Shown: in pieces, positions 6,584-11,395 of the stretch | How positions within the stretch are numbered: position 1 is the first letter of the stretch | Layout of the letters: the number at the start of each line of letters is the position of its first letter | NCBI GenBank assembly: GCA_025935655.1 | Contig: JAICUV010000080.1 | Coordinates: forward strand, 1 to 12,676 | Reading direction: 5' to 3' | Length of the DNA: 12,676 nt | Origin: Chloroflexota bacterium | GTDB lineage: Bacteria > Chloroflexota > Limnocylindria > Limnocylindrales > CSP1-4 | Program-made: the position numbers and the translations under genes | The notes under the pieces: model-generated | What the model was told of the DNA's origin: nothing | The model's database searches: none | Seen by the model: only the letters and a program-made list of their open reading frames with translations

Positions 6584-7534
6584 GTGACCACCGGCAGCGG
6601 ATCGACGCCGGCGCCGCTCATCGTGATCGGGGGGCCGACGGCGACCGGCAAGACGGGGCTGGCGATCGCGCTCGCCGAGCGGCTCCACGGGCAGGGCATC
6701 CCCGCCGAGATCGTCAGCGCGGACTCCCGCCAGGTCTACCGCGGCATGGACATCGGGACGGCGAAGGCGACGCCGGCCGAGCGGGCGCGCGTGGTCCACC
6801 ACGGCATCGACCTCGTCGACCCGGACCAGCCGTACTCCGTCGCGGACTTCCGGGCGCACGCGCTTGCCGCCCTCGAGTCGCTCGGGGCGCGCGGGGGCAT
6901 CGGCATCCTCGCCGGCGGGACGGGCTTCTGGCTGCGGGCCGTGTCGGCGGGCATCGACACCGACGCCCTCCCGTTTGACGCGCAGGTCCGGGCCAAGCTG
7001 GAGGACCGCCTCGCGCACGACGGCCTCGACGCCGCGGCCGCCCGCCTGTCGGCCATGGCCCCGCTCCTCGCCGCCCGGACGGACCTCCGGAACCCGCGTC
7101 GCGTCGCGCGCGCGCTCGAGATCGCGATCCTCCGGGGCGACGCGCCGCTGCCCGAACCCCTGGGGTACGCGGCCCCGGTGCTCGGGATCCAGCTGGTGGT
7201 GGAGCCGGCGGAGCACGGACGCCGGATCCGCGAGCGCGCCCGGGCCCAGTTCGACGCCGGGCTCGTGGAGGAGGCCCGGACGCTCCGCGAGCGGTTCGAC
7301 CCGTCGCTCCCCGCGTTCACCTCGATCGGCTACCGCGAGAGCTGGGCATACCTCGACGGCGAGTGCACGCTCGCAGAGGCGGTAACGGCCGACGCGCAAC
7401 GCAACGTGCAGTTCGCCAAGCGCCAGCGGACGTGGTTCCGGCGAGAGCCCGGCCTCGCGATCGTCGACGCGACGACCGATCCTCGCCCGGTGGTCGCGGA
7501 GCGGCTGGACGCGTTCCTCGCGTCGCTCCGCTAG
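6584..7534 (+). CDS. miaA: tRNA dimethylallyltransferase MiaA
   Basis: MiaA transfers a dimethylallyl group to N6 of A37 in tRNAs that read codons starting with U, making i6A, the substrate of MiaB encoded just upstream. The 316 residues are normal for the family. The Walker A loop is GPTATGKT at 17-24, followed by the DSRQVYRGMDIGTAK signature with the catalytic-type D47, HHGIDLVDPDQPYSVADF, the GGTGFW turn, FTSIGYRE and the C-terminal QRTWFRRE segment. All hallmark motifs are intact. The start is GTG at 6584, 16 bases after the miaB stop, with only a weak purine run upstream, so translation probably depends on the upstream cistron. Its TAG stop is part of a CTAG that also supplies the stop of the converging BON gene. 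In enterobacteria miaA is followed by hfq and hflX; here a minus-strand gene sits between miaA and hflX. Confidence 0.97.
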   Translation: MTTGSGSTPAPLIVIGGPTATGKTGLAIALAERLHGQGIPAEIVSADSRQVYRGMDIGTAKATPAERARVVHHGIDLVDPDQPYSVADFRAHALAALESLGARGGIGILAGGTGFWLRAVSAGIDTDALPFDAQVRAKLEDRLAHDGLDAAAARLSAMAPLLAARTDLRNPRRVARALEIAILRGDAPLPEPLGYAAPVLGIQLVVEPAEHGRRIRERARAQFDAGLVEEARTLRERFDPSLPAFTSIGYRESWAYLDGECTLAEAVTADAQRNVQFAKRQRTWFRREPGLAIVDATTDPRPVVAERLDAFLASLR

Positions 7535-8181
7535 AGTCCCGGGATCTTGGTCTCGTCGCGGACCTCGGTCACGCCGGAGACCTCGGAGACCACCGCCGCG
7601 ATGAGGTCGCTGTCCTCGATGTCCGTGACCTCGCCCCGGATCCGGGCGATGCCGCCGGCGGTCTCGACCCGGAGCTGGTCCGCGAGCCGCGAGGTGCGCG
7701 AGTCGGCGAGCAGGGCCTCCCGAACGCGCGACGTGACCTCGTCGTCGACGAGGAGCGCGGATCCGTGATGGTCGGCGTCGAACGGCTCCTCCTCGGCGGT
7801 GGAGCCGAAGCCGGCGGCGATCGTCATCCCGTTCTCGGAAGTCGAGTCCGCGACGACCGGCGGGTCCATGGGCGGGACCCACACCTCGCCCTCCTCGGCG
7901 GCCACGTCCGCGTCGTCGGTCTCGCCCTCGCGCAGCTCGGTTGCCGTGAGCGACTCGAGCGACTCCGGGTCCGTGTCCAGGTCGTCGTTGACGCCTGCCG
8001 CGAGCTCGCCCTCGTAGATCTCGGTGTCCGAGATGGACCCGAGGCCGTCGATCTCGTCCTCGCTGATCGCGGCCTCCTGGTTGCCGCGTGACGAGCTGCC
8101 CTCGAGCTGCGCGCGCTTGTCCTCGGGCTCGACATCGGGCGCGTTGAGCGGGACGGTGTCCACGGATCGCGGGTCGGTCAC
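7531..8181 (-). CDS. BON-domain protein with long acidic N-terminal region
   Basis: A 216-residue protein of two parts. Residues 1 to about 145 are acidic, rich in Glu, Asp, Ser and Gly, and probably disordered, with repeated short acidic blocks (EDEIDGLGSISDTEIYEGEL is typical). Residues about 146-214 form a single BON domain: VDDEVTSRVREALLAD, LRVETAGGIARIRGEV, then the closing VSGVTEVRDETKIPGL. BON domains are thought to bind phospholipids or to act as adaptors, commonly in periplasmic or stress-related proteins. No signal peptide or membrane segment is seen, so a cytoplasmic or membrane-peripheral location is likelier. The start is GTG (8181 to 8179) with a perfect AGGAGG six bases upstream, the strongest ribosome binding site in the window. 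It is the only minus-strand gene, converging on miaA and diverging from hflX. The BON call is good; the role is unknown. Confidence 0.88.
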   Translation of the reverse strand: MTDPRSVDTVPLNAPDVEPEDKRAQLEGSSSRGNQEAAISEDEIDGLGSISDTEIYEGELAAGVNDDLDTDPESLESLTATELREGETDDADVAAEEGEVWVPPMDPPVVADSTSENGMTIAAGFGSTAEEEPFDADHHGSALLVDDEVTSRVREALLADSRTSRLADQLRVETAGGIARIRGEVTDIEDSDLIAAVVSEVSGVTEVRDETKIPGL

Positions 8182-8187
8182 GGATCC

Positions 8188-8193
8188 CCTCCT
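8188..8193 (-). promoter_or_regulatory. Strong Shine-Dalgarno of the BON gene
   Basis: On the minus strand this reads AGGAGG, six bases before the GTG start at 8181. It fixes the start of the BON gene. It contrasts with most plus-strand genes here, which show no such element. Confidence 0.8.
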
Positions 8194-8273
8194 GGGGCGG
8201 CGGTGTTGGCCCGTCGATCAGACCACGGCGGACGTTGCAGCCGCGCGTGGCCGGGGGAGGGGAGGGCACCCGG

Positions 8274-8279
8274 TATGCT
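8274..8279 (+). promoter_or_regulatory. Candidate -10 element directly before hflX
   Basis: TATGCT lies nine bases before the ATG at 8289, in the 107-base region between the divergent BON gene and hflX. A transcript starting seven bases downstream would carry about three leader bases. No TTGACA-like -35 is visible; the upstream DNA is a purine run with two overlapping GGGGAGGG octamers at 8254-8266. Confidence 0.45.
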
Positions 8280-8288
8280 GTCGGTCCC

Positions 8289-9605
8289 ATGAGCTCCAGA
8301 GAGACGATCGATCTTGCCCCGCCGGTGGAGAAGGCCTTCCTGCTCGCCGTCGACACCGGTGACGACGAGGGATGGGGCGCGGAGGACAGCCTGACGGAGC
8401 TCGCCGCGCTGGCGACCACGGCGGGCGCCGACGTCGTGGGCGCGGAGTGGCAGAACCGCCGCCACGTGGACCCCAACTGGTACGTGGGCAAGGGCAAGGC
8501 GGAGGAGCTGCTCCAGGCCAAGAGCGAGACCGGGTTCGACATCCTCGTCGCGGACGACGAGCTCTCGCCGGCCCAGCAGAAGAGCCTCGAGTCGCTCCTG
8601 AACGTCAAGGTGATCGACCGCAGCCGCCTGATCCTCGACATCTTCGCGCTCCATGCCCAGACCCACGAGGGCCGGCTCCAGGTGGAGCTCGCCCAGCTGG
8701 AGTACCAGCTGCCGCGGCTGACCCGCCTGTGGACGCACCTCTCGCGCACCCAGGGCGGCATCGGCTCCCGGGGCCCCGGCGAGTCGCAGCTCGAGACGGA
8801 CCGCCGGATCATCCGCAACCGGATCAAGAAGATGAAGGAGCGGGTCGACAGCGTCCAGCAACAGCGCCAGACCGCCGCGCGCGGCCGCGACCGCCGGCTC
8901 TACCCCACGGTCGCGATCGTGGGCTATACGAACGCGGGCAAGTCCACGCTGCTCAACGCGCTCGTCGGCAGCGAGGTCGCCAAGGCGGAGGACAAGCTGT
9001 TCGCGACCCTCGACCCCACCTCGCGCCAGGTGAAGCTCGGTGACGGCCAGACGGCCATCATCACCGACACCGTCGGGTTCATCCACAAGCTCCCGCACCA
9101 GCTGGTGGACGCGTTCCGCGCGACGCTCGAGGAGGTCACCCGGGCGGACGTCCTGGTCGAGGTCGTCGACGTCTCCGACGCCCACCAGGAGGAGCACCGC
9201 GCGACGGTCCAGACCGTCCTGGACGAGCTGGACGCGGGCGACAAGCCGCGGCTGACGGCGTTCAACAAGGCGGACCTCCTGTACCCCAACCTCGATGGGG
9301 CGCTGCCGGCGCCGGCGGTCACCGGATCGGTCCTCGTGGCTGCCGAGACCGGGTTCGGGCTGGACACGCTGCGGGCGGAGATCGCCGCCCTCCTCGCCTC
9401 GATGTGGGAGGAGGTCGACGTCGCGGTGCCCTATGCCGCGGGCGAGCTGCTGGCACGGGTCCGCGAGCGCGGGACCGTCGATCTCGAGTACGGCAATCGC
9501 GACGTCCGCGTCCGCGGACGGATGGCGCCGGGCCTCGCCGGCGAGCTGCGGGCCGCCGCGGCGCGCTGGTCCGAGACGCTCGCCGCAGACGGAGTCCCGA
9601 CCTGA
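8289..9605 (+). CDS. hflX: Ribosome-splitting GTPase HflX
   Basis: HflX is a translation-factor-class GTPase that binds the 50S subunit and splits or rescues stalled ribosomes, especially after heat or antibiotic stress. The 438 residues follow the family order. An N-terminal domain has NWYVGKGKAEELLQA and the family-typical VKVIDRSRLILDIFALHA. A helical linker carries GGIGSRGPGESQLETDRR. The G domain has G1 GYTNAGKST at 212-220 (K218), G3 DTVGF at 260-264 and G4 NKAD at 326-329, then a C-terminal domain. All nucleotide-binding motifs are intact. The frame is open to a TTG at 8235, but the conserved part begins close to ATG 8289 and a TATGCT box ends nine bases before it, so I chose the ATG. 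The next gene follows on the same strand after about 65 bases. Confidence 0.96.
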   Translation: MSSRETIDLAPPVEKAFLLAVDTGDDEGWGAEDSLTELAALATTAGADVVGAEWQNRRHVDPNWYVGKGKAEELLQAKSETGFDILVADDELSPAQQKSLESLLNVKVIDRSRLILDIFALHAQTHEGRLQVELAQLEYQLPRLTRLWTHLSRTQGGIGSRGPGESQLETDRRIIRNRIKKMKERVDSVQQQRQTAARGRDRRLYPTVAIVGYTNAGKSTLLNALVGSEVAKAEDKLFATLDPTSRQVKLGDGQTAIITDTVGFIHKLPHQLVDAFRATLEEVTRADVLVEVVDVSDAHQEEHRATVQTVLDELDAGDKPRLTAFNKADLLYPNLDGALPAPAVTGSVLVAAETGFGLDTLRAEIAALLASMWEEVDVAVPYAAGELLARVRERGTVDLEYGNRDVRVRGRMAPGLAGELRAAAARWSETLAADGVPT

Positions 9606-9622
9606 CGCCCGTCGGCGAGGGT

Positions 9623-9637
9623 CCGGCGGTCCGCCGG
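9623..9637. repeat. Perfect 15-base palindrome after hflX
   Basis: CCGGCGG-T-CCGCCGG has seven-base arms around one central base, starting 18 bases after the hflX stop. In RNA it could form a five-base-pair stem with a five-base loop. There is no U-run. It could be a weak processing or termination hairpin, a protein-binding site, or chance in GC-rich DNA. Confidence 0.35.
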
Positions 9638-9670
9638 GCCGGCACGGGCCTGCTCCCGTCGGGCGGGCGG

Positions 9671-10192
9671 GTGACCTGGTCGGTGGCCGACGGGGTCCGC
9701 GGTCGCCGTTGGCGATCGATCCTCGTCGACGGCAACGACGTCGTCGGCGTGGTCCTCCTCGAGTCGGCGCCCGACGGCGCACCCGTGAAGCTGGAGGTGG
9801 CCTCGGCGGCCGGCCTGCTCACGCTGCACCCGGACGGGTCGACGCTGCACGGCAACGTCGTGAGGCCCACGGGCATGGAGCACGTCGCCGTGCCGTGGCG
9901 GGACGGCAGCCTGCTGCTCGCCGTGGGCACGCCGACCACCGCCGCCGCGGCGGCACGGACGCTGGCGGAGCGGGTCGGGATCGGCCAGGGGCACACGGTC
10001 CCGGGCGTCAGCGTCGACGCGCAGCTGCACGTCCGCGCCGTGACGTACCGGGTCGCCCGTGTCGGGCCGCGCGGGTGGTGGTTCGTGACGGCGGACACCG
10101 GGCAGCAGACCGGCGTGACGCTCGATCTCGACGGAATCCCGCTCCTCGCCGAGGCCGTCGACTGGCCCCTGGAGCTCGAGCCACCCGCCTGA
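9671..10192 (+). CDS. Uncharacterised 173-residue protein
   Basis: I do not recognise this gene with confidence. From GTG 9671 the protein has 173 residues, no signal peptide and no membrane segment. It is rich in beta-strand-type sequence (VTWSV, RSILVDGNDVVGVVLLE, VKLEVASAAGLLTLHPDG, LHGNVVRP, GLEHV-like turns, YRVARV, GWWFVTAD) and ends in LDLDGIPLLAEAVDWPLELE. The alternating strands and the closing D-x-D-G-I-P-x-L pattern look faintly like the putative glycolipid-binding family, but this is only an impression. The coding frame is believable because the neighbouring gene order is tight and third positions are GC-rich. The start is uncertain: the frame is open back into hflX, and a CTG overlapping the hflX stop (CTGA at 9602) is the only closer alternative. 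It is probably co-transcribed with hflX. Confidence 0.7.
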   Translation: MTWSVADGVRGRRWRSILVDGNDVVGVVLLESAPDGAPVKLEVASAAGLLTLHPDGSTLHGNVVRPTGMEHVAVPWRDGSLLLAVGTPTTAAAAARTLAERVGIGQGHTVPGVSVDAQLHVRAVTYRVARVGPRGWWFVTADTGQQTGVTLDLDGIPLLAEAVDWPLELEPPA

Positions 10193-10223
10193 GGCCGGCC
10201 CACGGCGTCCTTCGTGGACCGAC

Positions 10224-10232
10224 TGTGGACAA
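10224..10232 (-). promoter_or_regulatory. DnaA box (TTGTCCACA)
   Basis: The minus strand reads TTGTCCACA, the form of the DnaA box favoured in high-GC bacteria. It lies in non-coding DNA 41 bases from a second box in the same orientation. Confidence 0.6.
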
Positions 10233-10256
10233 CTTCCCGAAATCGCGTCGCGAAGT
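10232..10256. repeat. Imperfect inverted repeat between the DnaA boxes
   Basis: ACTTCCCGA (10232-10240) and TCGCGAAGT (10248-10256) are inverted copies with one mismatch, separated by seven bases. The repeat fills most of the space between the two DnaA boxes and could be a protein-binding site or a small hairpin. Confidence 0.4.
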
Positions 10257-10264
10257 CCGGAATC

Positions 10265-10273
10265 TGTGGATAA
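10265..10273 (-). promoter_or_regulatory. DnaA box (TTATCCACA)
   Basis: The minus strand reads TTATCCACA, a perfect match to the classical consensus TTATNCACA. It is in the same orientation as the box at 10224-10232 and just upstream of the TTGTGG/TAGGAT promoter-like pair. Confidence 0.65.
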
Positions 10274-10278
10274 GGCCG

Positions 10279-10308
10279 TTGTGGCGGCCGACCGAGGCGG
10301 CGTAGGAT
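10279..10308 (+). promoter_or_regulatory. Candidate promoter TTGTGG-18-TAGGAT
   Basis: TTGTGG at 10279-10284 and TAGGAT at 10303-10308 are 18 bases apart. TAGGAT matches the vegetative -10 form common in high-GC Gram-positive bacteria. Transcription would start near 10315, at the first base of a TGCCC/GGGCA hairpin, and run rightward toward the CPBP gene. It sits six bases after a DnaA box, so DnaA could affect it. Confidence 0.4.
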
Positions 10309-10463
10309 TCGTCTTGCCCGAAGGGGCAGTGAAACCGACTACGGACCGGACGGTGCTTGCATCGACTGGACCGAAAGCGGGGACACGGTTCCTTCGGGCG
10401 CTTTGCTGTCTCCGGGCCTTTTGGGGCCAGCCCGTCGAGCGCAACGCGGCGTCCCCCGGTCGC

Positions 10464-10469
10464 TACGCT
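10464..10469 (+). promoter_or_regulatory. Candidate -10 element directly before the CPBP gene
   Basis: TACGCT ends six bases before the GTG at 10476. With usual spacing the first transcribed base would be the G of the start codon, which fits a leaderless transcript. The same hexamer occurs upstream of rny (1353-1358). Confidence 0.45.
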
Positions 10470-10475
10470 TCGCGC

Positions 10476-11330
10476 GTGATCGACCCCACTGCGCCCACCG
10501 CCGAATCGGTCGGCGACAAGGCTCCGGTCGGTCCGCCCGCGTCGCCGCTCGTCGCATCCGGCGGCCCCGCGATCATCCTGCTCGCGGCACTCGTCCCGGA
10601 GCTGCGACCGCTCGCGCTCATCGGGCTGGTCGCCGGGTGGGCGGCGCTCCGCGTCGGTCGCCGTCCCGAGGCCATCGCCTGGGCGGCGGTGATCCCGGTG
10701 GCGATCGCGCTCGGCTGGCCGATCCTCGCGGGCGCCGACGTCCCCCTCGGGACGGCGTGCACGGACGTGGGCTCGGCGATCGTGGTCCGCAGGCTGGGGC
10801 TGGCCGTCGTCGTGCTGGCCGCCATCGGGGGGCTCGCGGCCGCGCACCGGTCCAGCCTCGCGGAGCTCGGGCTGGGACGCCCGCGCCCGCGTGACGCGGG
10901 TCTCGCGCTGCTGGGGTGCGTCGCGCTCGCGGCGGGTGGCCTCGTGATCGGTCCCGCCGTGGCCCGGCCGTTCTTCGGCCAGCTCGACTTCCCGGTCCCG
11001 CAGGCCGCGCTCCTGCCCGCGGTGGTGTTCGGGGTGGCGAACGGCGTCACCGAGGAGCTCCAGTACCGCGGCGCGATGCAGGCGTGGCTCGGGCGCCTGG
11101 CGCCCGCGTGGATCGCGATCGGGTTCCAGGCACTCCTGTTCGGGATCGTCCACGCTGGACCGGACGTCGTGGCGCTGCTCCCGGTCCATGTCGCGCTGCT
11201 CGCGGCCGTCGGTGCGGCGGGAGGCGTCGTCCGCGCGCGCACCGGGTCGCTGGTCATCCCGATCGGTGTCCACGTCGGCGCCGACATCGCCCTGTACGTG
11301 GGCCTCGCCTGCCGGGCCGTGCCGGCGTGA
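10476..11330 (+). CDS. CPBP-family intramembrane metalloprotease
   Basis: A 284-residue, very hydrophobic protein with about seven or eight membrane segments. The C-terminal half is a CPBP (CAAX protease and bacteriocin-processing, formerly Abi) domain. Motif 1 is EELQYR at 193-198, motif 2 is F222 to H226 in FGIVHAG, and motif 3 is H266 to D270 in GVHVGAD. These are the expected active-site glutamates, arginine and histidines. Family members cleave or process membrane-embedded substrates or act in bacteriocin immunity; the substrate here cannot be told. The frame is open back to 10266, but GTG 10476 is preceded by TACGCT at leaderless spacing and gives a short soluble tail before the first membrane segment, so I prefer it. 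No peptide or bacteriocin gene is seen beside it. Confidence 0.88.
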   Translation: MIDPTAPTAESVGDKAPVGPPASPLVASGGPAIILLAALVPELRPLALIGLVAGWAALRVGRRPEAIAWAAVIPVAIALGWPILAGADVPLGTACTDVGSAIVVRRLGLAVVVLAAIGGLAAAHRSSLAELGLGRPRPRDAGLALLGCVALAAGGLVIGPAVARPFFGQLDFPVPQAALLPAVVFGVANGVTEELQYRGAMQAWLGRLAPAWIAIGFQALLFGIVHAGPDVVALLPVHVALLAAVGAAGGVVRARTGSLVIPIGVHVGADIALYVGLACRAVPA

Positions 11331-11332
11331 GC

Positions 11333-11367
11333 CCCTCCCGCACCGATATCGCGCCGGCAGGGGAGGG
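11333..11367 (+). terminator. Stem-loop after the CPBP gene
   Basis: CCCTCCC (11333-11339), beginning three bases after the CPBP stop, can pair with GGGAGGG (11361-11367) around a 21-base loop that contains the palindrome CGATATCG. There is no U-run, so termination is only a possibility. Confidence 0.3.
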
Positions 11368-11381
11368 CCCGGACCGCGTGG

Positions 11382-11387
11382 TACCAT
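11382..11387 (+). promoter_or_regulatory. Candidate -10 element directly before the glycosyltransferase gene
   Basis: TACCAT lies eight bases before the GTG at 11396, within GGTACCATC, the same nine bases found before miaB. The predicted transcript would have about two leader bases. No Shine-Dalgarno is visible. Confidence 0.45.
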
Positions 11388-11395
11388 CCCGCGCC

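Larger units (their letters stand above)
10193..10475 (+). other. Intergenic region with DnaA boxes, a possible promoter and foldable RNA
   Basis: This 283-base stretch has visibly lower GC than the genes around it. It holds two DnaA boxes (10224-10232 and 10265-10273, both on the minus strand), an imperfect inverted repeat between them, and a promoter-like pair TTGTGG (10279-10284) and TAGGAT (10303-10308) with an 18-base spacer. After that come foldable elements: TGCCC-GAAG-GGGCA at 10315-10328; AAAGCG/CGCTTT (10374-10379 with 10399-10404); GGGGACA/TGTCTCC (10379-10385 with 10407-10413, one G-U pair); and CGGGC/GCCCG (10413-10417 with 10430-10434). No terminator U-run and no convincing protein-coding frame with a known product was seen. 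Confidence 0.6.

Noticed and set aside
7531..8181. The gene between miaA and hflX being Hfq
   Set aside because: It is on the opposite strand, is 216 residues long and carries a BON domain; there is no Sm-fold motif.
10311..10350. Resemblance to the FMN riboswitch (GGGGCAG followed by TGAAA and CCGAC)
   Set aside because: Only a short piece matches. The later conserved blocks of that riboswitch are missing, the expected stems do not form, and no riboflavin gene is nearby.
10193..10475. Chromosomal replication origin
   Set aside because: Two DnaA boxes alone are too few; there is no AT-rich unwinding region and no dnaA, dnaN, gidA or rpmH neighbour. It is kept only as a DnaA-binding site.
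10476..11330. CPBP protease as part of a bacteriocin or phage-defence system
   Set aside because: The domain is often found in such systems, but no precursor peptide, transporter, modification enzyme or other defence gene is adjacent.
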